Part shown: one piece after another, positions 1-8,549 of the stretch | How the letters are laid out: every line of letters begins with the position of its first letter | Numbering within the stretch: the first letter of the stretch is position 1 | DNA from: JACCVG01 sp034664165 | Lineage (GTDB): Bacteria; Actinomycetota; Thermoleophilia; Solirubrobacterales; Thermoleophilaceae | Assembly (NCBI GenBank): GCA_034664165.1 | Contig: JAXDIE010000045.1 | Coordinates: 1-10,281 of the forward strand | Direction: 5' to 3' | DNA: 10,281 bases | Made by a program: the position numbers and the translations under genes | Notes under the pieces: model-generated | Seen by the model: the letters and a program-made list of their open reading frames with translations, nothing else | The model's database searches: none | Told to the model about the DNA's origin: nothing

Positions 1-1356
1 GACGCCCAGCTGGTCTACGCGGGCAAGACGCCCGGCGGGGAGTCCATGGGCCAGGACGAGATCAACCGGCGGCTTGTGGAGCTCGGGCTGCAGGGCCTCA
101 ACGTCGTCCGGCTCAAGGGCGGCGACCCGTTCGTGTTCGGCCGCGGAGGCGAGGAGGCCCAGGCGCTGGTGGCTGCGGGCGTGCCCTTCGAGGTGGTGCC
201 GGGCGTGACGGCGGGCGTCGCGGGCCCGGCCTACGCGGGCATTCCTGCAACCCACCGAGACGAGTCCTCGGCCGTGGCGCTGATCACCGCTCACGAGGAC
301 CCGGCCAAGCCCGAGAGCGCAGTGGACTGGGCAGCGCTTGCGCGCTTTCCCGGCACGCTTGTCTTCTACATGGGCGTCAAGCGCCTCCCCGAAGTGACCG
401 CGCGGCTGATCGAGGAGGGGCGGCCGCCCTCGGAGCCCGCCGCTGTTGTCGAGCGGGCCACGCTGCCGGGCCAGCGAACCGTCAGGGGGAGCCTGGAGGA
501 CATCGCGTCGGCCGCGGCGGAGGCCGGGGTCAAGCCGCCTGCGATCACGATCGTCGGGTCGGTCACGGCGCTGTCCGAGGACCTGGCCTGGATCGAACGC
601 CGCCCGCTCCACGGGACCACCGTGGTGGTCACCCGGGCCCGCGCACAGGCCAGCGGCCTGGCACAGAGACTGCGAGAGCTGGGCGCCGACGTGATCGAGA
701 CCCCCGCCATCCGCATCCAGCCCCGGCCGATCGAGGGCGACGTGGCCCGGGCCGCCGACGAGATCTCGGACTACGCGCTGGTCTGCCTGACCAGCCCCAA
801 CGCGGTGGACCTGCTCTTCGACGCGCTCGAGGCGCGGGGCAAGGACTCGCGCGCGCTGGCGGGCGTGACGGTCGCCGCCATCGGGCCGGGCAGCGCACGG
901 GCACTGGCCGCCCGGGGAATCCGCGCCGACGTGGTGCCGGAGCGCTCGATCGGCGAGGCGCTGGTCGAGGAGCTTGCCGGCATCGAGGTCGAGGGCCGCC
1001 GCGTCCTGGTGGCACGAGCGTCCGAGGCCCGCGATCTCGTGCCCGACGCGCTGCGCGGCCGCGGGGCGCAGGTCGACGTCGTCGCCCTCTACGACACGGT
1101 CGCCGAGCCACTCGACCCGGCCCAGCTGCAGGGCATCGGCCGCGCCGACCGGCTGACGTTCACCTCCAGCTCCACCGTCCGCTACTTCCTCGAGGGCCTG
1201 CGGGACGCGGGCGCGTCGATCCCCGAGGGGCGCGTGATCTCGATCGGCCCGGTGACCAGCGACACGGCCCGTGAGCTGGGCCTGGCCGTCCATCGGGAGG
1301 CGACCGAACACGACATCGACGGCCTTGTGGCCGCCGTCCTGGAGGACTCCGCATGA
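1..1356 (+). CDS. cobA-hemD: Uroporphyrinogen-III C-methyltransferase / uroporphyrinogen-III synthase fusion (5' partial)
   Basis: The reading frame is open from base 1, so the true start lies upstream. The first in-window ATG (base 46) falls inside the methyltransferase domain. The CobA/SUMT part runs to about base 580, with GDPFVFGRGGEE, then VVPGVTAGVAGPAYAGIP and FYMGVKRL, which are typical SAM- and substrate-binding segments. CobA transfers two methyl groups from SAM to uroporphyrinogen III, giving precorrin-2 for siroheme and cobalamin. A HemD domain follows from about base 600 (PLHGTTVVVTRA onward). HemD closes and rearranges hydroxymethylbilane into uroporphyrinogen III. The fusion is common in Actinobacteria and links two consecutive branch-point steps in the cytosol. 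The last codons overlap the next gene by 4 bases (ATGA). Neighbouring hemC and hemB upstream are expected but outside the window. Identity is secure; the true length is unknown. Confidence 0.95.
   Translation, partial: DAQLVYAGKTPGGESMGQDEINRRLVELGLQGLNVVRLKGGDPFVFGRGGEEAQALVAAGVPFEVVPGVTAGVAGPAYAGIPATHRDESSAVALITAHEDPAKPESAVDWAALARFPGTLVFYMGVKRLPEVTARLIEEGRPPSEPAAVVERATLPGQRTVRGSLEDIASAAAEAGVKPPAITIVGSVTALSEDLAWIERRPLHGTTVVVTRARAQASGLAQRLRELGADVIETPAIRIQPRPIEGDVARAADEISDYALVCLTSPNAVDLLFDALEARGKDSRALAGVTVAAIGPGSARALAARGIRADVVPERSIGEALVEELAGIEVEGRRVLVARASEARDLVPDALRGRGAQVDVVALYDTVAEPLDPAQLQGIGRADRLTFTSSSTVRYFLEGLRDAGASIPEGRVISIGPVTSDTARELGLAVHREATEHDIDGLVAAVLEDSA
1341..1346 (+). promoter_or_regulatory. 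Strong Shine-Dalgarno for the DUF62 gene
   Basis: GGAGGA lies inside the end of the hemD coding region, 6 bases before the ATG at 1353. It supports that start and independent translation initiation of the second gene in the operon. Confidence 0.75.
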
Positions 1357-2153
1357 TCATCACCCTGCTCACCGACTACGGGAGCGATGACGAGTTCGCC
1401 GGCATCTGCCGTGGCGTGATCGCCAGGATCGCGCCCGACGCCCGGATGATCGACATCACTCATGGCATCCCGCGCCACGACATCCGCCGTGGCGCCATCG
1501 TGCTGCGCAACGCCATCGACTACGTGCCGAAGGGCGTGCACCTGGCGGTCGTGGACCCCACTGTCGGAACGCCGCGCCGTGCCATCGCGGTGCTCTGCGC
1601 CGACGGCCACCTGCTGGTCGGGCCCGACAACGGCCTGCTGAGCATGGCCTGGGATCGCTGTGGTGGCGCGATCGAGGCCGTCGACCTCAACCTCTCCCCG
1701 TTCCGGCTCGAGCCCGTCTCGGCCACCTTCCACGGACGCGATCTCTTCGCCCCGGTCGCCGCCCAGCTGGCCCTCGGGGCGTCACTGGATGACGCGGGCG
1801 AACGGGTCGACACGGAGGAGCTGGTACGGCTGGAGCTCCCCGAGCCGGAGATCGAGGGTGGCGTGGTCAGCGCGCATGCGCTGCTGATCGACCGCTACGG
1901 CAACGTCGGGCTGAACCTGACCCACGAGGCGCTTGCCGGCACCGGCCTGATGCTCGGGCGCTCGGTGGTGATCGACGTGCGCGATTCCAGCCACCAGGCG
2001 GTGTTCGCACAAACCTTCGGCGATGTCCGGGAAGGCGAGCTGGTGGTCTACGAGGACGCCTATCGCAGCCTCGCGCTGGCCATCAACCACGGCAACGCCG
2101 CCGCGCTGCTGGGCCTGTCGCCGGACGACCCCGTCCGCCTGACGCCCGGATGA
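1353..2153 (+). CDS. S-adenosyl-L-methionine hydroxide adenosyltransferase (DUF62 family)
   Basis: A 266-residue protein of full family length. Characterised members hydrolyse SAM to adenosine and methionine using a water-derived hydroxide; fluorinase and chlorinase are halide-using relatives. Visible motifs are TLLTDYG (4-10), DITH (34-37), VDPTVGTPRR (67-76), VGPDNGLL (89-96), TFHGRDLFAP (125-134) and DRYGN near residue 180. The Asp-Arg-His triad described for the archaeal homologue PH0463 is present as D68, R75 and H127. It starts with ATG in an ATGA overlap with cobA-hemD behind a strong ribosome binding site, and ends in another ATGA overlap with birA, so all three are probably one transcript. 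Its biological role is unsettled in the family. Position next to a SAM-dependent methyltransferase suggests SAM turnover (inference). Halogenase activity is unlikely, since the hydroxide-enzyme triad is intact. Confidence 0.92.
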   Translation: MIITLLTDYGSDDEFAGICRGVIARIAPDARMIDITHGIPRHDIRRGAIVLRNAIDYVPKGVHLAVVDPTVGTPRRAIAVLCADGHLLVGPDNGLLSMAWDRCGGAIEAVDLNLSPFRLEPVSATFHGRDLFAPVAAQLALGASLDDAGERVDTEELVRLELPEPEIEGGVVSAHALLIDRYGNVGLNLTHEALAGTGLMLGRSVVIDVRDSSHQAVFAQTFGDVREGELVVYEDAYRSLALAINHGNAAALLGLSPDDPVRLTPG

Positions 2154-2848
2154 GCCTCGGCCGGCCACGGGTCCACCACCGGCTGACCGACTCGACAAAC
2201 GCGCGCGCCCGCGAGCTGGCCCTGGCGGGAGCGCCACACGGCACACTCGTCACCGCGGACGAGCAGACGGCGGGCCGGGGGCGATCGGGGCGCACGTGGT
2301 CGGCCAACCCGGGCAGCGGCTTGCTTCTGTCGCTTCTGATCAGGGACCTGAGCGAGCGCCACGCGATGCTGCCCCTGGCCGTGGCGGTCGCCGTCTGCGA
2401 GGCGGTCCCGGACGTGCCCTGCCAGATCAAGTGGCCCAACGACGTCTGGATCGACCGCCGCAAGCTGGCGGGCATCCTGATCGAGGGGCGGCCCCAGGAG
2501 GGCTGGGCCGTGATCGGGATCGGGTTGAACGTAGCCACCAGCGCGGAGGAGTTCCCGGACGAGCTCAGGGACAGCGCCACGTCACTGCTGGCCGCGGGAG
2601 TGACGATCGACAGGGAGGCGCTGCTCGAGGCGCTGCTCCACCGTCTTTCGGCCGGCCTGGACGCGCCTTATGCGCAGACTCTCGCCGCCTGGCGATCCCG
2701 CGACGCACTGAAGGGCACCGAGATCAGCTGGGACTCAGGCTCGGGGACTGCAGCCGGGATCGACGACGAGGGCTCGCTACTCGTCGACACCGCCGAGGGC
2801 CGCGTGGCCCTGGGCGCCGGCGAAGTGCACCTGGGGCGCGTCTCCTAG
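2150..2848 (+). CDS. birA: Biotin--[acetyl-CoA-carboxylase] ligase, class I (no DNA-binding domain)
   Basis: A 232-residue protein that activates biotin with ATP and attaches it to the carrier lysine of biotin-dependent carboxylases. It has DSTN (14-17), the biotinyl-AMP loop ADEQTAGRGRSGRTW (36-50), GSGLLLSLL (55-63), the catalytic lysine segment IKWPNDVWI (93-101) and KLAGILIE (105-112), followed by GIGLNV. The C-terminal cap domain (last ~50 residues) is present. There is no N-terminal winged helix, so unlike E. coli BirA it should not act as a biotin-operon repressor. The ATG overlaps the preceding stop as ATGA and has no clear Shine-Dalgarno, so translation is probably coupled to the upstream gene. 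It is the last gene of the operon and is convergent with the FHA gene. Confidence 0.95.
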   Translation: MSLGRPRVHHRLTDSTNARARELALAGAPHGTLVTADEQTAGRGRSGRTWSANPGSGLLLSLLIRDLSERHAMLPLAVAVAVCEAVPDVPCQIKWPNDVWIDRRKLAGILIEGRPQEGWAVIGIGLNVATSAEEFPDELRDSATSLLAAGVTIDREALLEALLHRLSAGLDAPYAQTLAAWRSRDALKGTEISWDSGSGTAAGIDDEGSLLVDTAEGRVALGAGEVHLGRVS

Positions 2849-2861
2849 GCCCCACCGGGGT
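2849..2861 (+). terminator. Possible weak hairpin after birA
   Basis: CCCC, a 3-base loop and GGGG form a short 4-bp stem (2850-2860), directly after the birA stop, in the 54-base spacer between two convergent genes. There is no T-tract, so it does not meet the standard for an intrinsic terminator. Listed as the only structured candidate for ending the operon here. Confidence 0.2.
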
Positions 2862-2902
2862 CGTGCTCACCCAGCGATTGTCCCGGGGCGCGAGCTCTCG
2901 AG

Positions 2903-3574
2903 CTAGAGGTCGCGGGGTGCGATCGCGCCGCTCTGGAACGCGCGTTCGACCAGCGCGGCCCGCTTCTGGTTCTGCGCAAGGTCGGACACGCCGAACTTCT
3001 CGAACAGGACGCGCAGGTGCGCCTTGATGGCGTCGACCGAGAGGAAGATCTCGTCGGCGATCTGCTGGTTGGTGGCCGGGGTGGCGTACGCGCTGCCCTC
3101 CTTGTAGGGGCGGCAGAGCGCAATCAGCACCTTCTTCTGGGTCTCGGAGAGCTTGGTGGTCTGGGCCTGCTCCGCGGCCACATGGGTCTCGTCGACCGTC
3201 ATTCCACCCGGGCTGCGGAAGGTGACCTGGGTGTTGCCGAAGCGCAGGACGTCGCCGTCGCGCAACCGCTTGCGCCCAACGGCGCGATCGCCGTTCAGAA
3301 AGGACCCGTTGCGCGAGAGGCCGTCGTCGGACATCGTCCAGTCGGCGGCGATCTGCGCAAGCTCGGCATGCAGGCGCGAGACCTCCTTGTCGAACGCCAG
3401 GCTCACGCCGGCGTCGGCCGCGCGCCCCACCGTGAGGTGGTCGACGCCCTCGGCGAGCTCCAGGATGACCTGCTCTCCCTCCCCGTCGCGCCAGACCAGG
3501 AAGGGGTAACCCTTCCGCTCGGCTTCGATCTGGGCCTTCAACTCGGCCGGGGAATGGGAATGCGCCTGCGCCAC
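2903..3574 (-). CDS. FHA-domain transcriptional regulator with C-terminal helix-turn-helix
   Basis: A 223-residue cytosolic protein. The FHA domain, a phosphothreonine-binding module, spans about 35-120. It has the canonical GR (50-51), SRLH (66-69) and NGSFLNG (89-95) residues that contact phosphopeptide. After a Thr-rich linker (T126, T130, T139, T140), residues ~143-215 resemble a LuxR/GerE-like DNA-binding fold, with the helix-turn-helix around 168-196 (NQQIADEIFLSVDAIKAHLR). No receiver domain is present. It starts with GTG at 3574, 7 bases after a TACGAT box, with no Shine-Dalgarno. It is divergent from a Ser/Thr kinase gene 52 bases away, so it is the likely partner or substrate of that kinase (inference). 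Compare EmbR of Mycobacterium, where an FHA-containing regulator is phosphorylated by PknH, though EmbR carries its FHA at the C-terminus. Confidence 0.88.
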   Translation of the reverse strand: MAQAHSHSPAELKAQIEAERKGYPFLVWRDGEGEQVILELAEGVDHLTVGRAADAGVSLAFDKEVSRLHAELAQIAADWTMSDDGLSRNGSFLNGDRAVGRKRLRDGDVLRFGNTQVTFRSPGGMTVDETHVAAEQAQTTKLSETQKKVLIALCRPYKEGSAYATPATNQQIADEIFLSVDAIKAHLRVLFEKFGVSDLAQNQKRAALVERAFQSGAIAPRDL

Positions 3575-3581
3575 GCGCCCG

Positions 3582-3587
3582 ATCGTA
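3582..3587 (-). promoter_or_regulatory. -10-like box TACGAT for the FHA regulator gene (leaderless)
   Basis: On the minus strand TACGAT matches the actinobacterial TAnnnT pattern and ends 7 bases before the GTG start. This places the expected transcription start at or beside the first base of the start codon. No ribosome binding site separates them, as expected for a leaderless mRNA. No good -35 box is visible. Confidence 0.45.
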
Positions 3588-3613
3588 GCCGGGCGGCAGG
3601 CTGGCGGCGGGTG

Positions 3614-3619
3614 TATAAC
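3614..3619 (+). promoter_or_regulatory. -10-like box TATAAC for the kinase gene (leaderless)
   Basis: TATAAC, the most AT-rich spot in this spacer, ends exactly 7 bases before the GTG start at 3627, with no Shine-Dalgarno between. This mirrors the arrangement on the opposite strand and suggests transcription starting at the start codon. No convincing -35 box was found. Confidence 0.5.
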
Positions 3620-3626
3620 CGCTTGC

Positions 3627-5600
<1,974 letters not shown>

Positions 5601-8342
5601 CTACTCCTTGGCGGTCGGCGACTTGTCGGCGGCCTTCTTCTCCGGCTTCCTGTTGTTGCCGTTGCCGCTGTTCTTCTGCGCGTCGCCGCTCTTCTTGGAG
5701 CTCTCCTGGCCCTGCGCCTGGGTCTTCTGGGCCCCCCCATTCTGGCCGCCCCCGTTGCCCCCGCCGCGCGAGCGGCTGCGCCTGCGCCGGCCAGAACGGC
5801 CGCGGCGGCCCTTGGGGAAGTTCTTGAGCAGCTCGCGCGCCAGAGCCGAGGGCTTGCGCGCCAGCCGGGTGCGGGCACCGCGCAGGACGTCCTCGGCCTC
5901 GGGAGTGTGCGCCAGCGCCGCGGCGAGCAGTGCTGCCGCCAGGCGGCGGTCCTCGCTGCGTGCCGCATGCGCCAGCCGGCGTGCGTTGCGCGCGTGTGCC
6001 TGACCGGAGGAGTTGACCAGCAGGCCCAGCAGCCGCTTGGTCTCGGGCCAGCGCTGCACGGCGTACTCCTCGTGGACCTCGCGGCTGTATTCGGCAAGGC
6101 GCCACAGCCAGGCGGTGGCCTGGTCGCGACGGCCGATCGGCCGCTCCGCCAGCGCCTGCAGGAGGATCTTCACGCCCTCCCGGCGCTCGTCGCGCGCCCA
6201 CCCGCCGACGATGTCGACGGCGTCGTCGAAGGCCTCATCGTCGCGGACCTGCGAGATCTCCTGGAGTGCCCGGAGCCGCAGCTGGGTGTTGCGGTTGCGC
6301 TGCAGGCAGGTGATCAGGAAGCGGCGACGCAGCTCGCCGGTGTTGTCGAAATGGAGCATGGCGCGGGCGCGGCGCCAGTTGTTGGAGGCCACGCGGGCTC
6401 CCGCCAGCGCGGCCCACACATGCTGCTCCTGCCAGGAGAGGTTCTCCACGGCGATCCGCCAGAGCTCGCGCTCGAAGACCATTGCGCGGCGCTCGGGATC
6501 GGGCGAGACGGGGAGCACTCGACGCTCCACGCGGACCCGCCGGCCGCGGCCGCGACGCACGGGGCCAACGACGATGGCACCACCGCGATAAACGTCGCGG
6601 TCGAGCAGGCTGTGAAGCGTGACCACGGGGTCGTCGTGCAGCGTGGCCGGGTGGACGAAGTCGACGACGATGCCGGCCTCCTTGCCCTGGTTGCGCCGGG
6701 TCACGCGTCCCACGCGCTGCTGATAGATGCGCTTGGAGGCCGTGGGCGCAAGGTGCATGCAGACGGTGGCCCGCGGTGAGTTCCAGCCCTCGGCCAGGAG
6801 CTGGGCGTTGACCAGCACGTCGATCTCACCGCGCTCGTAGGCGGCCAGGATCCTGGTGAGCTCGCGCTTGGGGGTCTCACCGGACACGGCCTGGGCCTTC
6901 ATGCCGGCCGAGCGGAAAGCCTCGGCCACGTGGTAGGCGTGCTTCACGCCGGCGGTGTAGACCACGCCGGGGACGTCCTTGAAGCGCGCCTCGTAGAGCG
7001 AGGCGATGGCGAGGTTGAACGGCGTCTGGTCGAGCAACGCGGCCAGCTCTTCCTGGTCGAAGTCCTGATCGACCTCGCCCTTGCGAAGCGGGACGTTGGC
7101 GATCGAGCGGACGCCCACCCCTGGCGCGATCCGGATGCAGCGCAGCGGCGAGATCACGCCACGGCGCGCGGCCTGCGCCAGATCGAAGCGCGAGGTCTGG
7201 GTCGGGAAGAGGTCGGTCACGTGGCGCGCGATCAATGCGCCGGTGGCCGTCATGCCGATGAAGATCGGGCCGCTCCAGTTGCGGATGGCGGCGCTGGTCT
7301 TCTCGCCCAGGGCCGTATGGGCCTCGTCGCAGATCACGATCGAATAGGCGTCGGAGATCTTGCCCGCGTTGCGGACGAACCACTGGTAGGTCTCGACGCT
7401 GACGGGGCCGTCGACGTTGGGGTCCTTGTCGCCCGAGAGCATGGCCGGCACGACGCGCTTCTTGTAGCCGCGGTCGAACAGCTCGCCGTGGAACTGGTCC
7501 ACCAGGTTGCGGCGATGGGTCAGGATCAGGACGCCGCCGGTGTGGGTGGCCTCGACAAAGCCCAGCGCGGCGACCGTCTTGCCGGCGCCAGTGGCGTGCT
7601 CGAACCAGAAGCGGCGGGCGGCATTGTGGTCGATCGTGACCGCGTCGACGGGGGGCTCGTCTTCGTCTTCGTCCTCGGGCTCGTCCTCCCAGTCCACCGG
7701 CTCCTCGTCAGTGGCAACGACCTCGGCCTCGATCGCGGCGGCCCGCTCGGCATCGCGCGCCTCGCGCTCGGCGTCGCGCTTGGCCTGCTCGGCCTCGAGC
7801 GCCTCGGCGTGAATCGCATCCATCTCGTCGTCATCGACGGAGTCGTCCTCATCGATGTCCTCGTCCTCGTCGATGTCGTCCTCGTCGATGTCCCCTTCCT
7901 GGTCCTCGTCGAGGTCGTCGACGGGAAGGTCGTCCTCGTCCTCGTCGTCCGGAAGCTCCTCGGCCTTCGCGCCGTTGCCGTTTCCGTTCTTCGATGCCTC
8001 CGCCTCGGCCAGAAGCGCAATCAGGGTGCCCGACAGGGCATCGACCTGATGGGCGGAGAGGACGGTTCCATCGACCAGCTTCGGCTCCTCCTCCGCCATG
8101 AGCCGCTCGAGCCCGAGCATGAGCGAGTACTCCCGGCGCCAGGCGACCGAAGGCTGCTCCAGGCCCTGATCCAGCTCGGCCTTGGCGGCGTCAAAGGCGT
8201 TCCGGCGCGCGGTGCCCGCCGCAAGAGCGGATGCGGCGTCCTCGCCTTCCATGACGAAGCGCTCGCGCACGAATTCCTCCGCACGTTTGATTTCTGCGGG
8301 TGAGAAGGGCGGAGTTCCGCCGGTCTTGGTGCTGTCAGCCAT
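5601..8342 (-). CDS. Superfamily 2 DEAD/DEAH-type helicase with acidic insert and basic RG-rich tail
   Basis: A 913-residue protein from the ATG at 8342, chosen because AGAGAGG lies 4 bases upstream; the open frame extends 29 codons further without support. Order: an N-terminal helical domain (~10-115); an acidic Asp/Glu segment (132-173); a charged probable coiled coil (173-205); more acid (213-230); then two RecA-like lobes. Helicase motifs are I ATGAGKT (250-256), Ia THRRNLVDQF (275-284), II DEAH (339-342), III TAT (365-367), IV VVYTAGVKHA (460-469), V NAQLLAEGWNSP (512-523) and VI QRVGRVTR (542-549). The segment style resembles type III restriction/RadD-like helicases, but no nuclease, methylase or zinc finger is present. 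Residues ~620-840 are helical, possibly HEAT-like. The tail 845-913 is rich in Arg/Gly then Gln/Asn/Lys and looks disordered. Likely an ATP-driven nucleic-acid translocase; DNA versus RNA substrate is undetermined. Confidence 0.88.
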   Translation of the reverse strand: MADSTKTGGTPPFSPAEIKRAEEFVRERFVMEGEDAASALAAGTARRNAFDAAKAELDQGLEQPSVAWRREYSLMLGLERLMAEEEPKLVDGTVLSAHQVDALSGTLIALLAEAEASKNGNGNGAKAEELPDDEDEDDLPVDDLDEDQEGDIDEDDIDEDEDIDEDDSVDDDEMDAIHAEALEAEQAKRDAEREARDAERAAAIEAEVVATDEEPVDWEDEPEDEDEDEPPVDAVTIDHNAARRFWFEHATGAGKTVAALGFVEATHTGGVLILTHRRNLVDQFHGELFDRGYKKRVVPAMLSGDKDPNVDGPVSVETYQWFVRNAGKISDAYSIVICDEAHTALGEKTSAAIRNWSGPIFIGMTATGALIARHVTDLFPTQTSRFDLAQAARRGVISPLRCIRIAPGVGVRSIANVPLRKGEVDQDFDQEELAALLDQTPFNLAIASLYEARFKDVPGVVYTAGVKHAYHVAEAFRSAGMKAQAVSGETPKRELTRILAAYERGEIDVLVNAQLLAEGWNSPRATVCMHLAPTASKRIYQQRVGRVTRRNQGKEAGIVVDFVHPATLHDDPVVTLHSLLDRDVYRGGAIVVGPVRRGRGRRVRVERRVLPVSPDPERRAMVFERELWRIAVENLSWQEQHVWAALAGARVASNNWRRARAMLHFDNTGELRRRFLITCLQRNRNTQLRLRALQEISQVRDDEAFDDAVDIVGGWARDERREGVKILLQALAERPIGRRDQATAWLWRLAEYSREVHEEYAVQRWPETKRLLGLLVNSSGQAHARNARRLAHAARSEDRRLAAALLAAALAHTPEAEDVLRGARTRLARKPSALARELLKNFPKGRRGRSGRRRRSRSRGGGNGGGQNGGAQKTQAQGQESSKKSGDAQKNSGNGNNRKPEKKAADKSPTAKE
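7846..7892 (-). repeat. Short tandem repeat encoding an acidic IDEDD-type motif
   Basis: Three copies of a 14-base unit, TCCTCRTCGATGTC on the plus strand, start at 7846, 7864 and 7879. Spacings of 18 and 15 bases are both multiples of three, so copies stay in frame and encode repeated DIDEDD/DIDEDE peptides in the helicase. The wider stretch 7805-7945 is rich in TCGTCC-type units. Replication slippage is the likely origin. Confidence 0.7.
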
Positions 8343-8407
8343 CAGGCCTCTCTCGCAATGCGTTGGGAAGACCGTTCGCGGGCATGCCCGCAGAGAGGTG
8401 CTTCCCA
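8343..8407 (-). promoter_or_regulatory. Structured 5' leader of the helicase gene, including its ribosome binding site
   Basis: The Shine-Dalgarno AGAGAGG (8347-8353, minus strand) sits 4 bases before the ATG. A perfect complement, CCTCTCT, lies 38 bases upstream in the transcript (8392-8398). A second 7-bp pair, TGGGAAG (8401-8407) with CTTCCCA (8364-8370), interleaves with it. A 14-base perfect palindrome GCGGGCATGCCCGC (8378-8391) lies in the loop. The two long pairings exclude each other unless they form a pseudoknot. One hides the ribosome binding site and the other leaves it free. The repeats are seen directly; regulation is inference. Confidence 0.4.
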
Positions 8408-8549
8408 TCCCTTCGCCGGAACCCACCACAAGCCGCCGGGTGGTCTGGCGCAGCCCGCGACCCCTTGGGATCGCGACGCTCTGGTCATTAAAGCAGCCCT
8501 GGCGGGTATTGGTAGCCGCCGGGGGCCAGCTTGCATATGGGACCCTTCA
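8343..8549. other. Divergent intergenic region between helicase and thioredoxin genes
   Basis: A 207-base noncoding spacer holding both upstream regions. Its AT-richest points are 8487-8492, which reads TTTAAT on the minus strand and could be a -10 for the helicase with a leader of roughly 140 bases, and 8534-8539 (CATATG), a possible -10 for the thioredoxin gene with TTGGTA (8509-8514) as a poor -35 at 19-base spacing. Both promoter guesses are weak. No RNA gene was recognised apart from the leader structure near 8343-8407. Confidence 0.4.

Noticed and set aside
46..48. ATG at base 46 as the start of cobA-hemD
   Set aside because: Codons 1-45 continue the CobA domain in frame (LVYAGKTPG before MGQDEI), so the gene is cut by the window edge and starts upstream.
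1353..2153. DUF62 protein as a fluorinase or chlorinase
   Set aside because: The D68-R75-H127 set typical of the hydroxide-using branch is intact and there is no halogenated-metabolite cluster nearby.
2885..2910. CGAGCT repeats around the end of the FHA gene as a terminator
   Set aside because: The repeat is short, partly coding, can pair only in tiny stems and has no T-tract on either strand.
6930..8303. Plus-strand 457-codon open frame opposite the helicase
   Set aside because: It is antisense to the helicase motifs and repetitive in Val/Leu/Asp because it mirrors GAC/GAG-rich codons; high-GC DNA commonly gives such open antisense frames.
5601..8342. Helicase as the Res subunit of a type III restriction system or a phage-defence island
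   Set aside because: No methylase, nuclease domain, integrase, or defence partner lies next to it; the neighbours are housekeeping and signalling genes.
8343..8429. Longer helicase start at 8429 (29 extra residues)
   Set aside because: The extension has no ribosome binding site and covers the structured leader; the ATG at 8342 has AGAGAGG at proper spacing.
8358..8549. Thioredoxin gene starting at the ATG at 8358
   Set aside because: It would put 64 polar, proline-rich residues ahead of the lipoprotein signal peptide and span the divergent regulatory region.
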